64,000 nt of DNA. It comes from Symsagittifera roscoffensis (lineage: Eukaryota > Xenacoelomorpha > Acoela > Convolutidae). Made by a program: the position numbers and the translations under genes. The stretch is from contig NC_087064.1 in NCBI RefSeq assembly GCF_963678635.1, forward strand, positions 44,745,346-44,809,345, written 5' to 3'. This document shows positions 25,843 through 38,139 of the stretch, in pieces. The notes under the pieces are model-generated. The model saw only the letters and a program-made list of their open reading frames with translations, was not told where the DNA came from and did not search any database. Every line of letters starts with the position of its first letter. Within the stretch, counting starts at the first letter, position 1.

Positions 25843-28800
25843 CAGCTCGAATCTTGATTCGACCCTGTTCGACTCATGATTCGACCCGGTTCGACTCATG
25901 ATTCGAACCTATTCCACTCAAGATTCGACCTCAAGATTCGACCCTGTTCCACCCATGATTCGACCCTGTTCGACTCATGATTCCACCCTGTTCGACTCAT
26001 GATTCGACCCTGTTCGACTCATGATTCGACCATGATCGACTCTAATTCGACCCTGTTCGACTCGTGATTCGACCCTGTTCCACTCATGATTCGACCCTGT
26101 TCGACTCATGATTCGACACCGTTCCACTCATGATTCGACCCTGTTCGACTCATGATGCAACCCTGTTCGACTCATGATTCGACCCTGTTTCACTCATGAT
26201 TCGACCCAGCTCGAACCTTGATTCGACCCTGTTCGACTCATGATTCGACCCGGTTCGACTCATCATTCGAACCTGTTCCACTCAAGATTCGACCCTATTC
26301 GACTCATGATTCGACCCGCTTCGACTCATGATTCGAACCTGTTCCACTCAAGATTCGACCCTGTTCGACTCATGATTCGAAGCTGTTCGACTCAAGATTC
26401 GACCCTGTTCCAACCATGATTCGACCCTGTTCGAATCATGATTCGACCCTGTTCGACTCATGATTCGACCCTGTTCGACTCATGATTCGACCCTGTTCGA
26501 CTCATGATTCGACCATGATGGACTCATGATTCGACCCTGTTCGACTCATGATTCGACCCTGTTCCACTCATGATTCGACCCTGTTTGACTCATGATTCCA
26601 CCCCGTTCCACTCATGATTCGACCCTGATCGACTCATGATTTAACCCCCTGTTCGACTCATGATTCGACCCTAATTCACTCATGATTCGACCCAGCTCGA
26701 ATCTTGATTCGACCCTGTTCGACTCATGATTCGACCCGGTTCGACTCATGATTGGAACCTGTTCCACTCAAGATTCGACCCTGTTCGACTCATGATTCGA
26801 CCCTGTTCCACTTATGACTCGTCCCTGTTCCAGTCAAAATTCGACCCTGTTCGACTCATGATTCGACCCTGTTCGACTCATGATTCGACCATGATCGACT
26901 CATGATTCGACCCTGTTCGACTCATGATTCGACCCTGTTCCACTCATGATTCGACCCTGTTCGACTCATGATTCGACCCCCGTTCCACTCATGATTCGAC
27001 CCTGTTCGACTCATGATTCGACCCTGTTCGACTCATGATTCGACCTCGTTCCACTCATGATTCGACCCTGTTCGACTCATGATTCAACCCTGTTCGACTC
27101 ATGGTTCGACCCTGTTTCACTCATGATTCGACCCAGCTCGAATCTTGATTCGACCCTGTTCGACTCATGATTCGAACCGGTTCGACTCATGATTCGAACC
27201 TGTTCCACTCAAGATTCGACCCTGTTCGACTCATGATTCGACCATGATCGACTCATGATTCAACCCTGTTCCACTCACGATTCGACCCTGTTTGACTCAT
27301 GATTCGACCCCGTTCCACTCATGATTCGACCCTGTTCGACTCATGATTCAACCCTGTTCCACTCATGATTCGACCCTGTTTGACTCATGATTCGACCCCG
27401 TTCCACTCATGATTCGACCCTGTTCGACTCATGATTCGACCCTGTTCGACTCATGATTCGACCCTGTTCGACTCATGATTCGACCCTGTTCGACTCATGA
27501 TTCGACCATGATCGACTCATGATTCAACCCTGTTCGACTCATGATTCGATCCTGTTCGACTCATGACGCGACCCTGTTCCACTCATGATTCGACCCTGTT
27601 CGACTCATGATTCGACCCTGTTCCACCCATGATTCGATCCTGTTCGACTCATGATTCGACCCTGTTCCACTCATGATTCGACCCCTGTTTGACTCATGAT
27701 TCGACCCCGTTCCACTCATGATTCGACCCTGTTCGACTCGTGATTCAACCCTGTTCGACTCATGATTCGACCCTGTTTCACTCATGATTCGACCCAGCTC
27801 GAATCTTGATTCGACCCTGTTCGACTCATGATTCGACCCGGTTCGACTTATGATTCGAACCTGTTCCACTCAAGATTCGACCCTGTTCGACTCATGATTC
27901 GAACCTGTTCCACTCAAGATTCGACCCTGTTTGACTCATGATTCGACCCTGTTCGACTCATGATTCGATCATGGTCGACTCATGATTCGACCCTGTTCGA
28001 CTCATGATTCGACCCCGTTCCACTCATGATTCGACCCTGTTCGACTCATGATTCGACCCTGTTCGACTCATGATTCGACCCCGTTCCACTCATGATTCGA
28101 CCCTGTTCGACTCATGGTTCGACCCTGTTTCACTCATGATTCGACCCAGCTCGAATCTTGATTCGACCCTGTTCGACTCAAGATTCGACCCGGTTCGACT
28201 CATGATTCGAACCTATTCCACTCAAGATTCGACCTCAAGATTCGACCCTGTTCCACCCTTGATTCGACCCTGTTCGACTCATGATTCCACCCTGTTCGAC
28301 TCATGATTCGACCCTGTTCGACTCATGATTCGACCATGATCGACTCTAATTCGACCCTGTTCGACTCGTGATTCGACCCTGTTCCACTCATGATTCGACC
28401 CTGTTCGACTCATGATTCGACCCCGTTCCACTCATGATTCGACCCTGTTCGACTCATGATGCAACCCTGTTCGACTCATGATTCGACCCTGTTTCACTCA
28501 TAATTCGACCCAGCTCGAACCTTGATTCGACCCTGTTCGACTCATGATTCGACCCGGTTCGACTCATGATTCGAACCTGTTCCACTCAAGATTCGACCCT
28601 GTTCGACTCATGATTCGACCCGCTTCGACTCATGATTCGAACCTGTTCCACTCAAGATTCGACCCTGTTCGACTCATGATTCGACCCTGTTCGACTCAAG
28701 ATTCGACCCTGTTCCAACCATGATTCGACCCTGTTCGAATCATGATTCGACCCTGTTCGACTCATGATTCGACCCTGTTCGACTCATGATTCGACCTTTT

Positions 28801-28994
28801 TTGATTCATGATTCGACCATGATGGACTCATGATTCGACCATGTTCGACTCATGATTCGACCCTGTTCCACTCATGATTCGACCCTGTTTGACTCATGAT
28901 TCGACCCCGTTCCACTCATGATTCGACCCTGTTCGACTCATGATTCAACCCTGTTCGACTCATGATTCGACCCTGTTTCACTCATGATTCGACC
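25843..28994 (+). repeat. 2304-bp segmental duplication with shared deletions
   Basis: Anchors at 25843, 26207 and 26693 are repeated at 28147, 28511 and 28995. Both copies carry the same two shortened units: GACCTCAAGATTCG (25927 and 28231) and GACTCTAATTCG (TCTAAT at 26041 and 28345), each exactly 2304 bp apart. The offset is 105 monomers minus 6 bp, and the small indels lying between (one 10-bp loss, four single-base gains) account for the -6. Independent origin of both deletions is implausible, so the 2.3-kb block was copied as a unit. Confidence 0.88.
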
Positions 28995-29949
28995 CAGCTC
29001 GAATCTTGATTCGACCCTGTTCGACTCATGATTCGACCCGGTTCGACTCATGATTCGAACCTGTTCCACTCAAGATTCGACCCTGTTCGACTCATGATTC
29101 GACCCTGTTCGACTTATGACTCGTCCCTGTTCTACTCAAGATTCGACCCTGTTCGACTCATGATTCGACCCTGTTCGACTTATGACTCGTCCCTGTTCGA
29201 CTCATGATTCGACCCTGTTCGACTCATGATTCGACCCTGTTCCACTCATGATTCGATCCTGTTCGACTCATGATTCGACCCCGTTCCACTCATGATTCGA
29301 CCCTGTTCGACTCATGATTCGACTCTGTTCGACTCATGATTCGACCCCGTTCCACTCATGATTCGACCCTGTTCGACTCATGGTTCGACCCTGTTTCACT
29401 CATGATTCGACCCAGCTCGAATCTTGATTCGACCCTGTTCGACTCATGATTCGACCCGGTTCGACTCATGATTCGAACCTATTCCACTCAAGATTCGACC
29501 CTGTTCGACTCATGATTCGACCCTGTTCGACTCAAGATTCGACCCTGTTCCACCCATGATTCGACCCTGTTCGACTCATGATTCGACCCTGTTCAACTCA
29601 TGATTCGACCCTGTTCGACTCATGATTCGACCATGATCGACTCATGATTCGACCCTGTTCGACTCGTGATTCGACCCTGTTCCACTCATGATTCGATCCT
29701 GTTCGACTCATGATTCGACCCCGTTCCACTCATGATTCGACCCTGTTCGACTCATGATTCGACCCTGTTCGACTCATGATTCGACCCTGTTCGACTCATG
29801 ATTCGACCCCGTTCCACTCATGATTCGACCCTGTTCGACTCATGGTTCGACCCTGTTTCACTCATGATTCGACCCAGCTCGAATCTTGATTCGACCCTGT
29901 TCGACTCATAATTCGACCCTGTTCCACTCAAGATTCGATCCTGTTCGAC

Positions 29950-31200
29950 TCATGGTTCGACCCTGTTTGACTCATGATTCGACCATGATGGACTCATGAT
30001 TCGACCCTGTTCGACTCATGATTCGACCCTGTTTGACTCATGATTCGACCCCGTTCCACTCATGATTCGACCCTGTTCGACTCATGATTCAACCCTGTTC
30101 GACTCATGATTCGACCCTGTTTCACTCATGATTCGACCCATCTCGAATCTTGATTCGACCCTGTTCGACTCATGATTCGACCCGGTTCGACTCATGATTC
30201 GAACCTGTTCCACTCAAGATTCGACCCTGTTCGACTCATGATTCGACCCTGTTCGACTTATGACTCGTCCCTGTTCTACTCAAGATTCGACCCTGTTCGA
30301 CTCATGATTCGACCCTGTTCGACTTATGACTCGTCCCTGTTCGACTCATGATTCAACCCTGTTCGACTCATGATTCGACCATGATCGACTCATGATTCGA
30401 CCCTGTTCGACTCATGATTCGACCCTGTTCCACTCATGATTCGATCCTGTTCGACTCATGATTCGACCCCGTTCCACTCATGATTCGACCCTGTTCGACT
30501 CATGATTCGACCCTGTTCGACTCATGATTCGACCCCGTTCCACTCATGATTCGACCCTGTTCGACTCATGGTTCGACCCTGTTTGACTCATGATTCGACC
30601 ATGATGGACTCATGATTCGACCCTGTTCGACTCATGATTCGACCCTGTTTGACTCATGATTCGACCCCGTTCCACTCATGATTCGACCCTGTTCGACTCA
30701 TGATTCAACCCTGTTCGACTCATGATTCGACCCTGTTTCACTCATGATTCGACCCAGCTCGAATCTTGATTCGACCCTGTTCGACTCATGATTCGACCCG
30801 GTTCGAATCATGATTCGAACCTGTTCCACTCAAGATTCGACCCTGTTCGACTCATGATTCGACCCTGTTCGACTTATGACTCGTCCCTGTTCTACTCAAG
30901 ATTCGACCCTGTTCGACTCATGATTCGACCCTGTTCGACTTATGACTCGTCCCTGTTCGACTCATGATTCAACCCTGTTCGACTCATGATTCGACCATGA
31001 TCGACTCATGATTCGACCCTGTTCGACTCATGATTCGACCCTGTTCCACTCATGATTCGATCCTGTTCGACTCATGATTCGACCCCGTTCCTTTCATGAT
31101 TCGACCCTGTTCGACTCATGATTCGACCCTGTTCGACTCATGATTCGACCCCGTTCCACTCATGATTCGACCCTGTTCGACTCATGGTTCGACCCTGTTT
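29950..31200 (+). repeat. 616-bp (28-monomer) tandem duplication
   Basis: CGACTTATGACTCGTCCC followed by CTGTTCTACTC occurs at 30255 and 30871, 616 bp apart; CCATGATGGACTC near 29981 and 30597 and the CCCAG-type anchor (CCCAT at 30139, CCCAG at 30755) show the same offset. The CCCAT form in the first copy is a private substitution in an otherwise matching unit. An earlier relative with CTGTTCTACTC lies at 29111. Confidence 0.82.
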
Positions 31201-31216
31201 CACTCATGATTCGACC

Positions 31217-32250
31217 CAGCTCGAATCTTGATTCGACCCTGTTCGACTCATGATTCGACCCGGTTCGACTCATGATTCGAACCTATTCCACTCAAGATTC
31301 GACCCTGTTCGACTCATGATTCGACCCTGTTCGACTCAAGATTCGACCCTGTTCCACCCATGATTCGACCCTGTTCGACTCATGATTCGACCCTGTTCAA
31401 CTCATGATTCGACCCTGTTCGACTCATGATTCGACCATGATCGACTCATGATTCGACCCTGTTCGACTCGTGATTCGACCCTGTTCCACTCATGATTCGA
31501 TCCTGTTCGACTCATGATTCGACCCCGTTCCACTCATGATTCGACCCTGTTCGACTCATGATTCGACCCTGTTCGACTCATGATTCGACCCCGTTCCACT
31601 CATGATTCGACCCTGTTCGACTCATGGTTCGACCCTGTTTCACTCATGATTCGACCCAGCTCGAATCTTGATTCGACCCTGTTCGACTCATGATTCGACC
31701 CTGTTCCACTCATGATTCGACCCTGTTCGACTCATGGTTCGACCCTGTTTCACTCATGATTCGACCCAGCTCGAATCTTGATTCGACCCTGTTCGACTCA
31801 TGATTCGACCCTGTTCGACTCATGGTTCGACCCTGTTTCACTCATGATTCGACCCAGCTCGAATCTTGATTCGACCCTGTTCGACTCATGATTCGACCCG
31901 GTTCGACTCATGATTCAAACCTATTCCACTCAAGATTCGACCCTGTTCGACTCATGATTCGACCCTGTTCGACTCAAGATTCGACCCTGTTCCACCCATG
32001 ATTCGACCCTGTTCGACTCATGATTCGACCCTGTTCAACTCATGATTCGACCCTGTTCGACTCATGATTCGACCATGATCGACTCATGATTCGACCCTGT
32101 TCGACTCGTGATTCGACCCTGTTCCACTCATGATTCGACCCTGTTCGACTCATGATTCGACCCCGTTCCACTCATGATTCGACCCTGTTCGACTCATGAT
32201 GCAACCCTGTTCGACTCATGATTCGACCCTGTTTCACTCATGATTCGACC
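31217..32250 (+). repeat. Compressed HOR cluster with 440-, 110- and 88-bp anchor spacing
   Basis: CCCAGCTCGAATCTTG anchors fall at 31217, 31657, 31767, 31855 and 32251. The 440-bp HOR copy is followed by two truncated repeats of only five and four monomers, each a GGTTCGACCC unit, a CTGTTTCACTC unit and the CCCAG unit. The sequence after 31855 matches that after 31217 (offset 638 bp, 29 monomers), including GAACCTATTCC or its AAACC form and CTGTTCAACTCATG. This looks like slippage or unequal exchange caught at an early stage. Confidence 0.8.
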
Positions 32251-32599
32251 CAGCTCGAACCTTGATTCGACCCTGTTCGACTCATGATTCGACCCGGTTC
32301 GACTCATGATTCGACCCGGTTCGACTCATGATTCGAACCTGTTCCACTCCAAGATTCGACCCTGTTTGACTCATGATTCGACCCGCTTCGACTCATGATT
32401 CGAACCTGTTCCACTCAAGATTCGACCCTGTTCGACTCATGATTCGACCCTGTTCGACTCAAGATTCGACCCTGTTCCAACCATGACTCGACCCTGTTCG
32501 ACTCATGATTCGACCCTGTTCGACTCATGATTCGACCCTGTTCGACTCATGATTCGACCATGATCGACTCATGATTCGACCATGATCGACTCATGATTC

Positions 32600-35060
32600 G
32601 ACCCTGTTCGACTCATGATTCGACCCTGTTCCACTCATGATTCGACCCTGTTGGACTCATGATTCGACCCCGTTCCACTCATGATTCGACCATGATCGAC
32701 TCATGATTCGACCCTGTTCGACTCATGATTTGACCCTGTTCCACTCAAGATTCGACCCTGTTCCAACCATGATTCGACCCTGTTCGACTCATGATTCGAC
32801 CCTGTTCGACTCATGATTCGACCCTGTTCGACTCATGATTCGACCATGATCGACTCATGATTCGACCCTGTTCGACTCATGATTCGACCCTGTTCCACTC
32901 ATGATTCGACCCTGTTGGACTCATGATTCGACCCCGTTCCACTCATGATTCGACCCTGTTCGACTCAAGATTCGACCCGGTTCGACTCATGATTCGAACC
33001 TGTTCCACTCAAGATTCGACCCTGTTCGACTCATGATTCGACCCTGTTCGACTTGTGACTAGTCCCTATTCGACTCATGATTCGACCCTGTTCGACTCAT
33101 GATTCGACCATGATCGACTCATGATTCGACCCTGTTCGACTCATGATTTGACCCTGTTCCACTCAAGATTCGACCCTGTTCCAACCATGATTCGACCCTG
33201 TTCGACTCATGATTCGACCCTGTTCGACTCATGATTCGACCCTGTTCGACTCATGATTCGACCATGATCGACTCATGATTCGACCCTGTTCGACTCATGA
33301 TTCGACCCTGTTCGACTCATGATTCGACCCTGTTCCACTCATGATTGGACCCTGTTGGACTCATGATTCGACCCCGTTCCACTCATGATTCGACCCTGTT
33401 CGACTCATGATTCAACCCTGTTCGACTCATGATTCGACCCTGTTTCACTCATGATTCGACCCAGCTCGAATCTTGATTCGACCCGGTTCGACTCATGATT
33501 CGACCCGGTTCGACTCATGATTCGAACCTGTTCCACTCAAGATTCGACCCTGTTTGACTCATGATTCGACCCGCTTCGACTCATGATTCGAACCTGTTCC
33601 ACTCAAGATTCGACCCTGTTCGACTCATGATTCGACCCTGTTCGAATCAAGATTCGACCCTGTTCCAACCATGATTCGACCCTGTTCGACTCATGATTCG
33701 ACCCTGTTCGACTCATGATTCGACCCTGTTCGACTCATGATTCGACCATGATCGACTCATGATTCGACCCTGTTCGACTCATGATTCGACCCTGTTCCAC
33801 TCATGATTCGACCCTGTTGGACTCATGATTCGACCCCGTTCCACTCATGATTCGACCCTGTTCGACTCATGATTCAACCCTGTTCGACTCATGATTCGAC
33901 CCTGTTTCACTCATGATTCGACCCTGTTCGACTCATGATTCGACCCTGTTCGACTTGTGACTAGTCCCTATTCGACTCATGATTCGACCCTGTTCGACTC
34001 ATGATTCGACCATGATCGACTCATGATTCGACCCTGTTCGACTCATGATTTGACCCTGTTCCACTCAAGATTCGACCCTGTTCCAACCATGATTCGACCC
34101 TCCTCGACTCATGATTCGACCCTGTTCGACTCATGATTCGACCCTGTTCGACTCATGATTCGACCATGATCGACTCATGATTCGACCCTGTTGGACTCAT
34201 GATTCGACCCCGTTCCACTCATGATTCGACCCTGTTGGACTCATGATTCGACCCCGTTCCACTCATGATTCGACCCTGTTCGACTCAAGATTCGACCCGG
34301 TTCGACTCATGATTCGAACCTGTTCCACTCAAGATTCGACCCTGTTCGACTCATGATTCGACCCTGTTCGACTTGTGACTAGTCCCTATTCGACTCATGA
34401 TTCGACCCTGTTCGACTCATGATTCGACCATGATCGGCTCATGATTCGACCCTGTTCGACTCATGATTTGACCCTGTTCCACTCATGATTCGACCCTGTT
34501 CGACTCATGATTTGACCCTGTTCCACTCAAGATTCGACCCTGTTTGACTCATGATTCGACCCGCTTCGACTCATGATTCGAACCTGTTCCACTCAAGATT
34601 CGACCCTGTTCGACTCATGATTCGACCCTGTTCGACTCAAGATTCGACCCTGTTCCAACCATGATTCGACCCTGTTCGACTCATGATTCGACCCTGTTCG
34701 ACTCATGATTCGACCCTGTTCGACTCATGATTCGACCATGATCGACTCATGATTCGACCCTGTTCGACTCATGATTCGACCCTGTTCCACTCATGATTCG
34801 ACCCTGTTGGACTCATGATTCGACCCCGTTCCACTCATGATTCGACCCTGTTCGACTCATGATTCAACCCTGTTCGACTCATGATTCGACCCTGTTTCAC
34901 TCATGATTCGACCCAGCTCGAATCTTGATTCGACCCTGTTCGACTCAAGATTCGACCCGGTTCGACTCATGATTCAAACCTGTTCCACTCAAGATTCGAC
35001 CCTGTTCGACTCATGATTCGACCCTGTTCGACTTGTGACTAGTCCCTATTCGACTCATGA
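32600..35060 (+). repeat. Local amplification marked by ACTTGTGACTAGTCCC
   Basis: The variant ACTTGTGACTAGTCCCTATT, which creates an ACTAGT (SpeI) site, occurs only at 33051, 33953, 34371 and 35031 in the window (spacings 902, 418 and 660 bp, all multiples of 22). About 160 bp before it, CTGTTGGACTCATG, ACCCCGTTCCAC, ACTCAAGATTCGACCCGG and GAACCTGTTCC recur in the same order at 32911-33070 and 34231-34390, an offset of 1320 bp (60 monomers). A second private marker, GACCCGCTTCG, sits at 32380, 33568 and 34558. These confined markers define a recent amplification of about 2 kb. Confidence 0.82.
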
Positions 35061-36079
35061 TTCGACCCTGTTCGACTCATGATTCGACCATGATCGACTC
35101 ATGATTCGACCCTGTTCGACTCATGATTTGACCCTGTTCCACTCATGATTCGACCCTGTTCGACTCATGATTCGACCCCGTTCCTTTCATGATTCGACCC
35201 TGTTCGACTCATGCTTCGACCCTGTTCGACTCATGATTCGACCCCGTTCCACTCATGATTCGACCCTGTTCGACTCATGGTTCAACCCTGTTCGACCCAT
35301 GGTTCGACCCTGTTTCACTCATGATTCGACCCAGCTCGAATCTTGATTCGACCCTGTTCGACTCATGATTCGACCCGGTTCGACTCATGATTCGACCCTG
35401 TTCGACTTATGACTCGTCCCTGTTCGACTCATGATTCGATCCCGTTGGACTCATGATTCGACCCTGTTCGACTCATGATTCGACCAAGATCGACTCATGA
35501 TTCGACCCTGTTCGACTCATGATTTGACCCTGTTCTACTCATGATTCGACCCTGTTCGACTCATGATTCGACCCCGTTCCACTCATGATTCGACCCTGTT
35601 CGACTCATGATTCGACCCTGTTCGACTCATGATTCGACCCCGTTCCACTCATGATTCGACCCTGTTCGACTCATGGTTCAACCCTGTTCGACCCATGGTT
35701 CGACCCTGTTTCACTCATGATTCGACCCAGCTCGAATCTTGATTCGACCCTGTTCGACTCATGATTCGACCCGGTTCGACTCATGATTCGAGCCTATTCC
35801 ACTCAAAATTCGACCCTGTTCGACTCATGATTCGACCCTGTTCGACTCAAGATTCGACCCTGTTCGACTCATGATTCGACCCGGTTCGACTCATGATTCG
35901 AACCTGTTCCACTCAAGATTCGACCCTGTTCGACTCATGATTCGACCCTGTTCGACTTATGATTCGACCCTTTTTGACTCATGATTCGACCCCGTTCCAC
36001 TCAAATTTCGACCCTGTTCGACTCATGAGTCAACCCTGTTCGACTCTTGATTCGACCCTGTTTCACTCATGATTCGACC

Positions 36080-38139
36080 CAGCTCGAATCTTGATTCGAG
36101 ACTCATGATTCGACACGGTTCGACTCATGATTCGAACCTGTTCCACTCAAGATTCGACCCTGTTCGACTCATGACTCGACCCTGTTCGACTTGTGACTCG
36201 TCCCTGTGCGAATCATGATTCGACCCTGTTCGACTCATGATTCGACCATGATCGACTCATGATTCGACCCTGTTTGACTCATGATTCGACCCTGTTCCAC
36301 TCATGATTCGACCCTGTTCGACTCATGATTCGACCCCGTTCCACTCATGAATCGACCCTGTTCGACTCATGACTCGACTCTGTTCGATTCATGATTCGAC
36401 CCCGTTCCACTCATGATTCGACCCTGTTCGACTCATGGTTCAACCCTGTTCGACTCATGATTCGACCCTGTTTCACTCATGATTCGACCCAGCTCGAATC
36501 TTGATTCGACCTTGTTCGACTCATGATTCGACCCGGTTCGACTCATGATTCGATCCTGTTCCACTCAAGATTCGACCCTGGTTGACTCATGATTCGACCC
36601 TGTTCGACTTATGACTCGTCCCTGTTCGACTCATGATTCGACCATGATCGACTCATGATTCGACCCTGTTCGACTCATGATTCGACCCTGTTCCACTCAA
36701 GATTCGACCCAGCTCGAATCTTGATTCGACCCTGTTCGACCCATGATTCGACCCGGTTCGACTCATGATTGGATCCTGTTCCACTCAAGATTCGACACTG
36801 TTCGACTCATGACTCGACTCTGTTCCACTCATGATTCGACCTTGTTCGACTCATGATTCGACCATGATCGACTCATGATTCGACCCTGTTCGACTCATGA
36901 TTCGACCCTGTTCGACTGATGATTCGACCCCGTTCTACTCATGATTCGACCCTGTTCGACTCATGATTCGACCCTGTTCGACTTATGATTCGACCCTGTT
37001 TCACTCATGATTCGACCCCGTTCCACTCATGATTCGACCCTGTTCGACTCATGAATCAACCCTGTTCGACTCTTGATTCGACCCTGTTTCACTCATGATT
37101 CGACCCAGCTCGAATCTTGATTCGACCATGTTCGACTCATGATTCGACACGGTTCGACTCATGATTCGAACCTGTTCCACTCAAGATTCGACCCTGTTCG
37201 ACTCATGACTCGACCCTGTTCGACTTGTGACTCGTCCCTGTGCGAATCATGATTCGACCCTGTTCGACTCATGATTCGACCATGATCGACTCATGATTCG
37301 ACCCTGTTTGACTCATGATTCGACCCTGTTCCACTCATGATTCGACCCTGTTCGACTCATGATTCGACCCCGTTCCACTCATGAATCGACCCTGTTCGAC
37401 TCATGACTCGACTCTGTTCGATTCATGATTCGACCCCGTTCCACTCATGATTCGACCCTGTTCGACTCATGGTTCAACCCTGTTCGACTCATGATTCGAC
37501 CCTGTTTCACTCATGATTCGACCCAGCTCGAATCTTGATTCGACCCTGTTCGACTCATGATTCGACCCGGTTCGACTCATGATTCGATCCTGTTCCACTC
37601 AAGATTCGACCCTGGTTAACTCATGATTCGACCCTGTTCGACTTATGACTCGTCCCTGTTCGACTCATGATTCGACCATGATCGACTCATGATTCGACCC
37701 TGTTCGACTCATGATTCGACCCTGTTCCACTCAAGATTCGACCCAGCTCGAATCTTGATTCGACCCTGTTCGACCCATGATTCGACCCGGTTCGATTCAT
37801 GATTGGATCCTGTTCCACTCAAGATTCGACACTGTTCGACTCATGACTCGACTCTGTTCCACTCATGATTCGACCTTGTTCGACTCATGATTCGACCATG
37901 ATCGACTCATGATTCGACCCTGTTCGACTCATGATTCGACCCTGTTCGACTGATGATTCGACCCCGTTCTACTCATGATTCGACCCTGTTCGACTCATGA
38001 TTCGACCCTGTTCGACTTATGATTCGACCCTGTTTCACTCATGATTCGACCCCGTTCCACTCATGATTCGACCCTGTTCGACTCATGAATCAACCCTGTT
38101 CGACTCTTGATTCGACCCTGTTTCACTCATGATTCGACC
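36080..38139 (+). repeat. 1034-bp (47-monomer) tandem duplication
   Basis: CCCAG anchors at 36080, 36490 and 36710 are repeated at 37106, 37524 and 37744, and the series closes at 38140. Copy 1 is 1026 bp and copy 2 is 1034 bp. The 8-bp difference is one deletion in copy 1, just after its first anchor, where CCATGTTC is missing from GATTCGA-GACTCATG. Both copies share rare forms: ACACGGTTCG, CCCTGTGCGAATCATG, ACTCATGAATCG and ATTGGATCCTG. Very few substitutions separate them, so the event is recent. Confidence 0.9.

Noticed and set aside
27561-27869. Open reading frame of 102 codons on the - strand (M-E-Q-V-R-I start), the longest outside the gap
   Set aside because: It is the satellite read in a frame where the TGA of TCATGA is mutated. 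Its product is a 22-residue repeat that mirrors the 66-bp frame cycle. There is no domain, no codon bias, and related frames appear at random wherever a TGA is lost.
33051-35050. ACTAGT/SpeI sites as a possible mobile-element or cloning scar
   Set aside because: The change is a few substitutions inside a normal 22-bp monomer (ACTTATGACTCGTCCC to ACTTGTGACTAGTCCC), and the flanks stay in register, so no insertion occurred.
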